Source: Streptomyces sp. NBC_01591
GTDB taxonomy: Bacteria; Actinomycetota; Actinomycetes; Streptomycetales; Streptomycetaceae
Direction of reading: 5' to 3'
NCBI RefSeq assembly: GCF_035918155.1
Contig: NZ_CP109327.1
Span: 992,001-1,056,000 of the forward strand
Length of the DNA stretch: 64,000 nucleotides
Positions within the stretch are counted from its first letter, which is position 1. Each line of letters begins with the position of its first letter. A program made the position numbers and the translations under genes. Of the stretch, positions 41,565 through 49,335 are shown in pieces. The notes under the pieces were generated by a model, which did no database searches, had not been told where the DNA came from, and saw only the letters and a list, made by a program, of their open reading frames with translations.

Positions 41565-42607
41565 CAGTTGCTCCAGCTCCTCGTCGCCCGCAGATAGATC
41601 GCCGAGAGCACGCCGAGCACGAGGGCCAGCATGACACTGAGTGCGGTCGCGGCTCCGAAGTCGCCGTTCTGGAAGGCGTAGTTGTAGATCAGCATCAGGA
41701 CGGTGAGAGTGGAGTCCTCCGGGCCGCCATCCGTCATCACAAAGGGTTCGGTGAAGATCTGCAGGGTGCCGATGATCTGGAGCAGCAGCATGATCAGGAT
41801 GACCCCGCGCAGCGACGGCAGGGTGATGTGCCAGACCCGGCGCCAGATGCCCGCGGCGTCGATCTCGGCGGCCTCGTACAGCTCGGTCGGCACGGAGCCG
41901 AGCGCCGCCAGGTAGATGATCACCGTGGAGCCGAAGCCGGCCCAGGTGGCTTCCAGCACGATCGACAGCATCGCGGTGTCGGTGGACTGCAGCCAGGGGT
42001 ACGGGCCGAGGCCCACATGGGCCAGCAGCTGGTTGAACAGGCCGGCGTCCGGGTCGTAGAACACCTTCCAGAGCAGGACCGACACGACCGGCGGGATCGC
42101 CACCGGAAGGTAGGCGAGGATGCGGAACAGCGTGCCGCCGCGCCGCAGTTCGGCGATGAGAACCGCGAGGAAGAGCGGCACCGGGAAGCCGATCACCAGG
42201 GCGAGCGCGGCGAACAGCGCGGTGTTCTGGACGGCCTTCCACAGCAGCGGGTCGTCCAGCACGTGCCGGAAGTTGTCCAGGCCCACCCAGGTGGCGGGGT
42301 CGACCAGATTGGTCTGCTGGAAACTGAGCTGCACGCTCTGGACGATCGGCCACCATGAGAAGTAGGCGAAGCACAGCACCATCGGCAGGCCGAACAGGAT
42401 GGTGGTGACACCTCCTTGCCTGACCCAGCGGACGAAGCGTTCCGCCGGGCCGCCGCGGTGCGGGGAGGCGGTGCGCGGCGGCCCGTCGGGGGTCCGCGGC
42501 CGGGCCGCGGACGGGTCGGCGGACGGGTCGGCGGAACGTTGTTTCTTCGTCCGGTCCTTCTGGGTGCGGTTCCCGGCGGGCGCCGCAGGCGCTTGCGACC
42601 TGCTCAT
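41564..42607 (-). CDS. Carbohydrate ABC transporter permease (MalF-type)
   Basis: A 347-residue permease. A 60-residue Pro/Arg/Ser-rich cytoplasmic tail precedes six membrane segments starting GGVTTILFGLPMVLCFAYF. The EAA loop is YEAAEIDAAGIWRRVWHITL, and TDGGPEDSTLTVLMLIYNYA is the conserved C-terminal block of CUT1 permeases. GAGGAG lies 7 bp before the ATG at 42605-42607. It is the middle gene of the operon binding protein, MalF-type, MalG-type. It imports an oligosaccharide or glycoside, and which one depends on the binding protein. Assignment as a sugar importer is firm. Confidence 0.9.
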   Translation of the reverse strand: MSRSQAPAAPAGNRTQKDRTKKQRSADPSADPSAARPRTPDGPPRTASPHRGGPAERFVRWVRQGGVTTILFGLPMVLCFAYFSWWPIVQSVQLSFQQTNLVDPATWVGLDNFRHVLDDPLLWKAVQNTALFAALALVIGFPVPLFLAVLIAELRRGGTLFRILAYLPVAIPPVVSVLLWKVFYDPDAGLFNQLLAHVGLGPYPWLQSTDTAMLSIVLEATWAGFGSTVIIYLAALGSVPTELYEAAEIDAAGIWRRVWHITLPSLRGVILIMLLLQIIGTLQIFTEPFVMTDGGPEDSTLTVLMLIYNYAFQNGDFGAATALSVMLALVLGVLSAIYLRATRSWSN

Positions 42608-42684
42608 TGACGTCTCCTCGCCTCTCCTCGTGCTGTGCTCACTGCCTGATGTGCCGGACACGCTCCGGCTGCCGGGAGGGTGTT

Positions 42685-44067
42685 CTAGTTCTGAGCCCGC
42701 TCCACCTGGGACTTGACCTGTGCCGCGGCCTTCTTCAACTGCTCCGCCGGGTCGGCGTCCTGGCGGGTCAGTACGGCCTGTACGGCGCTGTCGAGGGCCT
42801 TGTAGACGTTCTGCGCCTCGACGGGCGGCTCGATGCGCAGTTCGTAGTCGCCGAGCGTCTTGCTGTACGGGGCGAAGTTCTCGATCGGCACGTTGGCCTC
42901 CTTGTCGACCGCGGCCTGGACCGGGTCGGCGATGGCCGGCTTGTAGAACGGCACGGACGGCACGCCGATGGCGGCGCCGTCCTTCTTCTTGACCACCGCG
43001 TCCTTCGCGGCGAGCGCGACGTCGTACTTGGTGGAGAGGTAGTAGAAGTCGATGAACTTCGCCGCGGCCTCGCGCTGCTGCGCGGTGGCCCTGGGGCTGA
43101 TCACCGCGATGGTGCCGCCGGCCAGGGTCTGCTTGCTGCTGCCGTCGACGGGCATGGCGCCGAGGCCGATGGTCTTCGGGTCGCCCTTGTACTGCTGGAT
43201 GTAGTGGCCGACCATGCTCGGTCCGGCGATCGTCATCCCGATCTTCCCGGCGGAGAAGTCCTTCTCCATGTCGGTGATGTTGCGCAGCTGGTTCTTGCCC
43301 ATCGAGTCGTCCGTCCAGCGCATGTCCTTCAGCGCCTTCAGCGACTTCTCCGCGCCACTGCCGGGACGGTCGAAGGTGTTGGCCCACTTGCCGCCGGACT
43401 GCTCCTGCATGCTGTCACCGAAGGAGTACGCCATCGCTGTGAGCATCCAGCCGCCGGTGTTCTCCTTGGTCATCTGCGCGTAACCGGTGGCGTCGGTATT
43501 CTCGGAGATCGCCTTGGCCGCCGAACGGACCTCGGACCAGCTGGTCGGCGGCTTGTCCGGGTCGAGTCCGGCCTTCTCGAACAGGTCCCGGTTGTAGACC
43601 AGACCGAGGGCGTACTCCTCGGTGGGAATGCCGTAGAGCTTGCCGTCCACACCCTTCGCGGGCCCGAGCGCGACGTCGTTGAAGTCCTCGCTGTGCTTCA
43701 GCGACTTGAAGTCCGAGGTCAGGTCGGCGATCTGCTTGCGCTTGATCAGGCCCGACATCTCGGTCAGCGGTACCCGTACGATCGTCTCCAGGCTGCCGCC
43801 GCCCACCTTGGTCTGGAAGCTCTGCTGGTCGTACTGGTACTCGTTCGTCTTGATCTTGATCTTGGGGTTTGCCTTCTGGAACTCCGCCACCCGCGCGTCG
43901 AACGTCTTGAGCGCGGCCGCGTTGGTGGCGGGCGGGCGCCCGGAGACGGTGATCGTCACCGTGCCGTCGGCGGCCGCGTCGCTGCCGGAACCGGAACACG
44001 AGGCAAGCACGCAGACGAGCGCACCCGCGGTGACGCCCGTCAGGGCGATGCGCAGGGAGGGTCTCAT
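42685..44067 (-). CDS. Sugar-binding lipoprotein of the ABC importer
   Basis: A 460-residue extracellular solute-binding protein (family 1). The signal peptide ends in a lipobox LASC (Cys24), so it is a lipoprotein. Typical blocks are VTITVSGRPPATNAAALKTF, NPKIKIKTNEYQYDQQSF, KLYGIPTEEYALGLVYNRDL and AAAKFIDFYYLSTKYDVALA. ATG at 44067 is preferred because GGAG is 6 bp upstream; an ATG at 44079 is possible. It heads the importer operon. Its promoter can be read on the minus strand with a LacI-type palindrome directly after the -10, so induction by the transported sugar is likely. The ligand cannot be read from sequence; co-encoded GH38 and esterase genes hint at acetylated mannose-containing oligosaccharides. 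Confidence 0.9.
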   Translation of the reverse strand: MRPSLRIALTGVTAGALVCVLASCSGSGSDAAADGTVTITVSGRPPATNAAALKTFDARVAEFQKANPKIKIKTNEYQYDQQSFQTKVGGGSLETIVRVPLTEMSGLIKRKQIADLTSDFKSLKHSEDFNDVALGPAKGVDGKLYGIPTEEYALGLVYNRDLFEKAGLDPDKPPTSWSEVRSAAKAISENTDATGYAQMTKENTGGWMLTAMAYSFGDSMQEQSGGKWANTFDRPGSGAEKSLKALKDMRWTDDSMGKNQLRNITDMEKDFSAGKIGMTIAGPSMVGHYIQQYKGDPKTIGLGAMPVDGSSKQTLAGGTIAVISPRATAQQREAAAKFIDFYYLSTKYDVALAAKDAVVKKKDGAAIGVPSVPFYKPAIADPVQAAVDKEANVPIENFAPYSKTLGDYELRIEPPVEAQNVYKALDSAVQAVLTRQDADPAEQLKKAAAQVKSQVERAQN

Positions 44068-44103
44068 CGGGGACTCCATTCAAGGGCAGACCGGAAACCG
44101 GCT

Positions 44104-44117
44104 GGAAAGCGTTTTCC
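44104..44117 (-). promoter_or_regulatory. LacI-family operator 4 (ABC importer operon)
   Basis: GGAAAGCGTTTTCC, within the longer near-palindrome CTGGAAAGCGTTTTCCAG (44102-44119). It is the best match of the five sites and lies between the -10 and the start codon of the binding-protein gene. Confidence 0.8.
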
Positions 44118-44127
44118 AGCCGGGGTC

Positions 44128-44157
44128 ACCTTGCACCGCCCGATATCGCCGCGTCAA
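44128..44157 (-). promoter_or_regulatory. Promoter of the ABC importer operon
   Basis: On the minus strand, TTGACG (44157-44152), an 18-bp spacer and CAAGGT (44133-44128), followed 10 bp later by operator 4. The arrangement is the same as at the DUF6807 operon. Confidence 0.65.
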
Positions 44158-44201
44158 TGGGTTAGGGCCGGAGTTCTGTCCCGGAGCCAACCGCATGCCC
44201 C

Positions 44202-44230
44202 TTGCCGGAGCGTTGATGTCGGCTTAGCCT
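44202..44230 (+). promoter_or_regulatory. Promoter of the toroid-like enzyme gene
   Basis: TTGCCG (44202-44207), a 17-bp spacer and TAGCCT (44225-44230), followed at once by operator 5. Confidence 0.6.
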
Positions 44231-44232
44231 CT

Positions 44233-44246
44233 GGAAAACGTTTCCC
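44233..44246 (+). promoter_or_regulatory. LacI-family operator 5 (toroid-like enzyme gene)
   Basis: GGAAAACGTTTCCC, 2 bp after the -10. A second, partial copy (AAGCGTTTCCC) follows at 44247-44257. Operators 4 and 5 face each other across a divergent promoter region of about 230 bp. Confidence 0.7.
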
Positions 44247-44298
44247 AAGCGTTTCCCGAAGATCGTCGGTCCGACGATCGCGAGCTGGAGGACATCCC

Positions 44299-46110
44299 GT
44301 GCACCCTGCCTGGTCGGCCGCCGAGTACGACCGCGCCCTGCTGCGAGCCGCCCTTGCCGAGGGCGACCGCTGCTGGGACGCCGAGGCGAACCTGCTGCAG
44401 GTCGAAGCCCCGTACAACCCCATCCACACCAACATCAAGGGCGGCCCCGCTCACCCCACCCGCAACTCCCTGCAGTACGCCCTCCTCCTGCTGGAACGGG
44501 GCGGCGAGGGCGACGCCGAACGCGCCCACGCCGTGATCCTGCGGATCGCCGGGCTCCAGGACCGGTCGCCGGAGAACGCCACCTACGGAATCTGGGGCTA
44601 CTACGCCGAGGAACCGGCGGCGGAGATGGACCCGGCCGACTGGAACTGGGCGGACTTCCTCGGCATCGCCCTGCTGCTGGTGCACGCCCGCCACGGCGAC
44701 GGCCTGCCGGCCGAGGTGCGGCACGAACTGCGGGAGTCGCTACGGCACGCGGCCGCGTCGATCGTCCGCAGGAATGTGCACATGACGTACACGAACGTCG
44801 CCGTCATGGGGACGTTCGTGACGCTCGCCGCCGGGAAACTCCTCGACGACGAGGAGCTGTTCGCGTACGGCAAGGACCGCATGGTGCGGCTCTCGCAGGC
44901 CATCGACGGCACCGGGAGCTTCACCGAGTTCAACAGCCCGTCCTACTGGGGCGTCGTGCTCCAGACCCTGACCCTGATCAGGGAGCATGTCGACGACGAG
45001 GAGGTGCTGCAGCTCAACGACCGGCTGCACGACCGCCTCTGGCTGCACTTCCTGGCCCGCTGGCACCCGCCGACCCGCCAGCTCTCCGGCCCGATGGCCC
45101 GCTGCTACAGCAACGACCTGGGCGTGCCGCCGTTCCTGGTGAAGGCGGTGCGCGGGGTGCTCGGCGCGCCGGAGCCCCGCCCCGTCCGCGGCGAGATGTC
45201 GACCGGGATGGACTCCTGTGTGGACTACCGGATGCCCGACTGGGTCCGGCCCCGGCTGCTGGAGCTGGAGGGCGAGCACGAGCACCGGGAGCTGTTCACC
45301 GAGAGCCCGGCGCCGGAGACCGGCACCACCTGGCTGGACGCGGTCACCACCTTGGGCAGCGTGAATCACCAGGACACCTGGCTGCAGCGACGGCCGCTGT
45401 TCGGCCACTGGGTGCGCCCGGACGGGACTTCCGGGCATCTGCACGTCCATCTGATGAAGGACGACGGGGCGGAGGACTTCGACTTCGCCTCGGGTGTGCT
45501 CTCCACCGTGCAGAGCGGTCCGCATGTGGCCTGGCTGACGGGGTTCGCCTGCCCGGCGGGCGACCGGCACCACCACCTCGACATGATCGAGCCGGGCGAC
45601 CGGTTCCGGGCACGGTCGCTGCGCCTGGTGGTGGACGCGATCGGCGCGCCGCCCGTGGCGGGGACGACCGCGATCGACGGCAGTGTCGAACTCGACCTCG
45701 GAACGGCCCGGCTGGACTTCAGGCTGGCCGGGGGCGACTTCGGTGGCCGTACGCCGACGGCCCGGCTGGTCCCGCGCGCCGACGGGGTACGGATCGAAGT
45801 GGTGCTCTTCGAGAGCGCGACCCCGGCCGAGCTGGACTGGGCGGCGCTCGGCGACACCTTCGCGGCGGGGACCCTGTCCCTCGTGCCGTCCGGCGCGGAG
45901 CGGGGTGCGGAGCCCACGCCGGATCCCGAGGTGGATGTGGCCGGTGACCGCGCCGAGGTGCGGTGGACGACCCCGCAGGGGCGCCGGCTCACGGTGAGCG
46001 GCGGCCGGTCGGTCGTCTCCCGCGAGGGGCACGCCGCACTGCACTCCGCGACGCTGGACGGCGCCGCGCCGCCGTCGCCCCGCCTTTCGGATTCCCTGCT
46101 GGTTCCGTAG
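44299..46110 (+). CDS. Probable carbohydrate-active enzyme, alpha/alpha-toroid-like, family not recognised
   Basis: A 603-residue soluble protein without signal peptide. Residues 1-330 look all-helical and contain PYNPIHTNIKGGPAHPTRNS, TYGIWGYYAEEPAAEMDPAD, NVHMTYTNVAVMGTFVTLAA, GSFTEFNSPSYWGVVLQTLT and QLSGPMARCYSNDLGVPPFL, rich in paired acidic and aromatic residues as in (alpha/alpha)6 toroid glycosidases and lyases. Residues 370-600 appear beta-rich (GHWVRPDGTSGHLHVHLMKD), like the C-terminal beta-sandwich of heparinase-type or GH-type toroid enzymes. GTG at 44299 follows GGAGG by 7 bp; the much longer open frame runs through the importer gene on the other strand and is an artefact. Control by LacI-type operator 5 ties it to the sugar locus. 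The exact reaction is unknown. Confidence 0.72.
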   Translation: MHPAWSAAEYDRALLRAALAEGDRCWDAEANLLQVEAPYNPIHTNIKGGPAHPTRNSLQYALLLLERGGEGDAERAHAVILRIAGLQDRSPENATYGIWGYYAEEPAAEMDPADWNWADFLGIALLLVHARHGDGLPAEVRHELRESLRHAAASIVRRNVHMTYTNVAVMGTFVTLAAGKLLDDEELFAYGKDRMVRLSQAIDGTGSFTEFNSPSYWGVVLQTLTLIREHVDDEEVLQLNDRLHDRLWLHFLARWHPPTRQLSGPMARCYSNDLGVPPFLVKAVRGVLGAPEPRPVRGEMSTGMDSCVDYRMPDWVRPRLLELEGEHEHRELFTESPAPETGTTWLDAVTTLGSVNHQDTWLQRRPLFGHWVRPDGTSGHLHVHLMKDDGAEDFDFASGVLSTVQSGPHVAWLTGFACPAGDRHHHLDMIEPGDRFRARSLRLVVDAIGAPPVAGTTAIDGSVELDLGTARLDFRLAGGDFGGRTPTARLVPRADGVRIEVVLFESATPAELDWAALGDTFAAGTLSLVPSGAERGAEPTPDPEVDVAGDRAEVRWTTPQGRRLTVSGGRSVVSREGHAALHSATLDGAAPPSPRLSDSLLVP

Positions 46111-46138
46111 GCGTACGGGGCCTTCGCTCCGCTCCGAT

Positions 46139-46175
46139 CGCAGCCGGCCGCACGAGCAATACGCGGCCGGCTGCG
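46139..46175 (+). terminator. 13-bp hairpin after the toroid-like enzyme gene
   Basis: Arms CGCAGCCGGCCGC (46139-46151) and GCGGCCGGCTGCG (46163-46175), 11-nt loop, 28 bp after the stop codon. Confidence 0.75.
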
Positions 46176-46344
46176 TCCGTGTGGGCACACACATCACCGT
46201 CCCGCCTCACTCTTCCCAGAGAATTTGAGAGCTGGATTCACCCCTTGCATGAAATTTGCATCATGTGGGCACCGGCAGCACTCAAGGGGACCCGCCCGCA
46301 GCCGTGCACGACGGTGGCCGGACGCGGGTCCGGTCGACCTCCGG

Positions 46345-46565
46345 ATGGTGAGCAGCGTGCGCATTGCCGATGTACGGGTCCATGCACTGAAACTCCCGCA
46401 CGAAGCGGCCTATCTGGGCGGGCTCGACGACGGCAGCACCCTCACCGAGGACCGCGGCTATGTGGTGCGCGATCCGTGGCGCAGCCTCTACTCGGCCCGG
46501 TTCGAGACAGTGCTCGTCAAGGCCACCGCGGAGGACGGCACATACGGCTGGGCCGCACCGGAACA
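46345..46565 (+). pseudogene. N-terminal fragment of an enolase-superfamily (mandelate racemase-like) gene
   Basis: About 73 residues, starting MVSSVRIADVRVHALKLPHE and including YVVRDPWRSLYSARFETVLV and GTYGWAAPE, match the start of the mandelate-racemase-type capping domain. Similarity stops near 46560, where the sequence becomes the C-terminus of an unrelated SDR in a different frame. The barrel domain with all metal ligands is missing, so the product cannot be active. The junction suggests a deletion that joined two formerly separate genes. It is not closely similar in sequence to the intact family member at 22650. The start could also be the GTG at 46348. Confidence 0.75.
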
Positions 46566-46682
46566 CCCCAGGAGGTCGCCGCGGCGGTGCGTTTCCTCGC
46601 GTCTCCGGCGGCCTCGTTCATCACGGGCGCCGTTCTGCCCGTGGACGGCGGGCTGGGCATCGCCTCCCCGCCGCCTGACTGC
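46557..46682 (+). pseudogene. C-terminal fragment of a short-chain dehydrogenase gene
   Basis: In the frame of position 46557 the sequence reads TGTPQEVAAAVRFLASPAAS followed by FITGAVLPVDGGLGI, the standard last 35 residues of a classical SDR. Nothing of the Rossmann motif or catalytic Tyr-Lys lies upstream; instead the preceding DNA encodes the mandelate-racemase-like N-terminus in another frame. The reading continues past the usual SDR end to 46802 with unrelated sequence, so a second junction near 46680 is likely. Confidence 0.75.
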
Positions 46683-46854
46683 GGCCCGATCTGCGGGCGC
46701 GCTTCCTCGACTCGTAGAGCCGCTTCGGCACACGCAGGGCTCCGAGCTGCGGCTCGACCGGGAGTCCCGTCACGGATCGTGGCAGTGCGCGCCTACGCCT
46801 GAACCGGTCGGCCGCCAGGTCGCGGTGCGCGTGTTCAGCCGGCCGGGCCGGTGG

Positions 46855-48036
46855 TCACCGGCGCACGAACTTCACTGCGTCGGCGTGCACGCACCCGGTG
46901 CCGCTGGCGGTGAGGGACACGGCGGCGCCGGTGCCCTCGGCGTACGACCGGGTGCCGAGGGAGGCCCAGCCGGAGCTGCCGGTGCGTTCGTCGAGGGTGC
47001 TCCTCGTCACCGTGCCGTTGTTGTCGAGTGCGACCCCGGCCGCGGGGTCACCGCCGGGCGTGGCCGTCTTCCGGACGAAGACCTCGTACGTTCCGGCGGA
47101 GCGGAGACGGGGCCGCCAGGTCGCGGTGGCACCGGCGTCGCAGGCGTAGGTCATCGGCGAGTCCTTCGTCCATCCGGAGAGCGAACTGGCCGACCAGGTA
47201 CCGGAGGTGGAGTAGCCGTAGGCGGCGGGGCCGTCGTTGTCGACGTAGTAGTCGCGCTGCCAGTAGCGGACGTAGTCGAACTGCATCGCGGACGGCAGCC
47301 TGGTCGCGTCCGGCACGGTCCCGTAGGCGATGGAGGTGAGCCAGATGGCGGTGTAGTCGTGCGTCCACTGATCGGGGGTGTAGGCAGCGGTGTACTTCAG
47401 GGTGCCGTCGAGGTAGAACTTCACACCACTCTCGGACCAGTCGATCCCGTAGGTGTGCCACTGGCGCAGGTCGAGGCCGCTGTCATAGGTGCCGGAGCCG
47501 TAGTGCACCGGGCCGGTGGCACCCGATCCCTTCCAGCTGTGCACATTGTGGGCGAGCTTCGTGGGGTTGACCGAGTCGATCTCGAATCCGTCGACCTCGG
47601 TGCGCTGGTCGGCGGGGAACGTGGTGCTGCCGTCGCCGCCCATCAGCCAGAACGAGGAGTGCCAGCCGCTGCCGTCGTTGATCCTGGCGCGGGTCTCGTA
47701 GTAGCCGTAGCGCAGCCGCTGCTTGCTGACCACTCCGCCGCCGGTGAACTCCTTGCCGGCGTAGGCCTCCTTCTTGAGGTTGATGCTGAGGCTGCCGCCC
47801 GACTCGGTGACGTTCTCCTTGCGCTGGGCGCTGTAGGCCTTCACGTCGGTACGGAAGTTCCACTTGGCGGTGTCGACGGTGGTGTCGTCGAACTCGTCGC
47901 CGAAGGCGAGCGTCCAGCCGCTGCCGGGTGGGGACGCCTCGGCCGCCGTGGCCTGCGGGGTGATTCCACCGGCCAGGGCCAGCAGCCCGGCGGCCACGAC
48001 GGCGAGCGTGCGCGGGGTGCGGTTTCCGTTCTTCAT
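46855..48036 (-). CDS. Secreted glycoside hydrolase family 16 enzyme with C-terminal golvesin-like domain
   Basis: A 393-residue exported protein with signal peptide (TLAVVAAGLLALAGG, cleavage after about residue 32). Residues 40-265 are a GH16 jelly roll: WTLAFGDEFDDTTVDTAKWN, RYGYYETRARINDGSGWHSS, the catalytic motif TEVDGFEID (E-x-D-x-x-E, nucleophile and acid/base present), and WHTYGIDWSESGVKFYLDG. GH16 enzymes retain configuration and cut beta-1,3/1,4-glucans, agar or related polymers; the substrate is not determined. Residues 270-390 form a golvesin-like beta domain (RLRSAGTYEVFVRKTATPGG, GCVHADAVKFVRR). AAGGAG lies 6 bp before the ATG at 48034-48036, which is better than the upstream ATG at 48054. 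No LacI-type site was found upstream. Confidence 0.87.
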   Translation of the reverse strand: MKNGNRTPRTLAVVAAGLLALAGGITPQATAAEASPPGSGWTLAFGDEFDDTTVDTAKWNFRTDVKAYSAQRKENVTESGGSLSINLKKEAYAGKEFTGGGVVSKQRLRYGYYETRARINDGSGWHSSFWLMGGDGSTTFPADQRTEVDGFEIDSVNPTKLAHNVHSWKGSGATGPVHYGSGTYDSGLDLRQWHTYGIDWSESGVKFYLDGTLKYTAAYTPDQWTHDYTAIWLTSIAYGTVPDATRLPSAMQFDYVRYWQRDYYVDNDGPAAYGYSTSGTWSASSLSGWTKDSPMTYACDAGATATWRPRLRSAGTYEVFVRKTATPGGDPAAGVALDNNGTVTRSTLDERTGSSGWASLGTRSYAEGTGAAVSLTASGTGCVHADAVKFVRR

Positions 48037-48126
48037 GCCGTACTCCTTCGTCATCCGATGAACCGATCGGCGCGCGTTGCACTCAAGTTGTGCAACTCAG
48101 ATGCGTAATGCAGGAAGACTGTCCAT

Positions 48127-48317
48127 ATGATGAGCGCGCGTCAAGCCTTCGCGCAGCCCGTTCTGCAGATTCGTGCCACTCAAGGGGTGACGCCGTCGCA
48201 ATCCCAGATCGAGGAGGCGGTCGCCAAGCGGGTGCAGGCGGTGCTGTCGGCCCGGCCGAGGCCAAGGACGCCGTGCGGGAGGCCGGTCAGGCGGTCACGG
48301 ACCTGGTCAAGCGCTGA
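48127..48317 (+). pseudogene. Frameshifted gene relic
   Basis: One frame encodes VTPSQSQIEEAVAKRVQAVLS up to about 48250, and after a shift of frame the sequence continues GPAEAKDAVREAGQAVTDLV and ends KR at 48317. The two halves join into a plausible helical C-terminus, like the tail of many sugar-binding proteins, but the identification is weak. No start with a Shine-Dalgarno is present. It lies between the GH16 and IclR genes, near the other gene fragments at 46345-46682. The rest of 48037-48358 shows no gene. Confidence 0.4.
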
Positions 48318-48329
48318 TCATGCGCTGAT

Positions 48330-48354
48330 CCGGCGCGCGGTTCGTACGCGCCGG
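48330..48354 (-). terminator. Hairpin after the IclR-type gene
   Basis: Arms CCGGCGCG (48330-48337) and CGCGCCGG (48347-48354) with a 9-nt loop, 4 bp downstream of the minus-strand stop codon. Confidence 0.6.
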
Positions 48355-48358
48355 TGGA

Positions 48359-49162
48359 TCAGTGGAGCGGAGCGCCGGCGTGGGCGAGGTAGCCGAGTCC
48401 GGTGGACACCTGGTCCGCGTACTCGATGACCTTGCTCGCCAGCGTCTCCTGACGCGCCCCCAGATCCATCGCGGACAGCGGTCCGGAGACGGAGATCGAC
48501 GCGACGATCTGCCCCGACCGGTCCCGGACGGGTGCGGCGAGACAGGCCCGGCCGAAGGCCAGCTCCTCCACCTCGGTGGCGTAACCGCGCGACCGCACCT
48601 CGTCGAGCGAGTCGAGCAGGGCATCGACGGTGGTCAGGGTCTGCGGGGTGTACGCGGGGTACCGCGCACCCATCAGCGCGCGCACCTCGTCGGCGGCCAG
48701 GCCGGAGAGCAGGGCCTTGCCCATGGCGGTCGAGTGGAGCGGTGCCGTGCGGCCGGTGAGGGTGAAGGACCGTGGGGCCAGGGGGCCTTCGAAGTGGCAG
48801 AGGTAGAACATCACGTCCCCGTGGCGCTCGGCGACATTGGCGCCGAGACCCACGTCATGGGCGAGATTCTGTGCGCTCTGCCGTGCCGCGCGGTGGACGG
48901 GCGACTGGTTGAGCGCGATGCCCGCCATGGTGACGACGCGCGGGCCGAGACGGTGCAGTCCGCTGCGTTCGTCACGTACGAGATAGCCGAGCTGTTCGAG
49001 CGCTCCGGTCAGCCGTGAGACGGTGGACTGACCGAGTCCCGTCAGTTCGACGAGTTCGGAGATACGGCGCTCCGGCTGCTCGTCGGTGAAGTGCGCGAGC
49101 AGGGACAGGGCCCTCTCGACGCTCTGTGTACCGGCTCCCGCGACCCGAGACGTTCCATCCAT
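48359..49162 (-). CDS. IclR-family transcriptional regulator
   Basis: A 267-residue regulator. The winged helix is SVERALSLLAHFTDEQPERR, then LGQSTVSRLTGALEQLGYLV, and the effector domain includes LHSTAMGKALLSGLAADEVR, RGYATEVEELAFGRACLAAP and IVASISVSGP, all typical of IclR. ATG at 49160-49162 gives the family length; the frame continues upstream but without a Shine-Dalgarno. A 17-bp palindrome overlaps the start codon, which suggests autoregulation. The gene is divergent from a PP2C phosphatase gene and faces the debris region, so its original target genes may have been those now deleted. The ligand is unknown. Confidence 0.88.
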   Translation of the reverse strand: MDGTSRVAGAGTQSVERALSLLAHFTDEQPERRISELVELTGLGQSTVSRLTGALEQLGYLVRDERSGLHRLGPRVVTMAGIALNQSPVHRAARQSAQNLAHDVGLGANVAERHGDVMFYLCHFEGPLAPRSFTLTGRTAPLHSTAMGKALLSGLAADEVRALMGARYPAYTPQTLTTVDALLDSLDEVRSRGYATEVEELAFGRACLAAPVRDRSGQIVASISVSGPLSAMDLGARQETLASKVIEYADQVSTGLGYLAHAGAPLH

Positions 49163-49172
49163 ATGGTGGATG
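49156..49172. promoter_or_regulatory. Palindrome over the IclR start codon
   Basis: CATCCATATGGTGGATG: arms CATCCA and TGGATG around a 5-bp centre, covering the start codon of the IclR-type gene. A bound dimer would block its expression. Confidence 0.45.
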
Positions 49173-49335
49173 CTACATCGACGGCGAACCGCAGTGGTGC
49201 GCTCCGGCGGACAGCCGGCCGAACGCCTCGCACGCTTCGGCGCGGTACCCGGCGCGCTGTCGCGGGAGCGCCCGGCCGGACCGGCGACCGGCCGCACGAG
49301 GAGCGGGGACGGAGCGGGTGAGGTATCCCGGAAGC

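Noticed and set aside
42607..44298. N-terminal half of a 1167-residue + strand frame that runs into the toroid-like gene
   Set aside because: It lies opposite the sugar-binding lipoprotein gene and its promoter; the real start is the GTG at 44299 with GGAGG.
46225..48108. 627-residue + strand frame over GH16
   Set aside because: Only its first part (from 46345) is meaningful; the rest is antisense to a complete GH16 gene.
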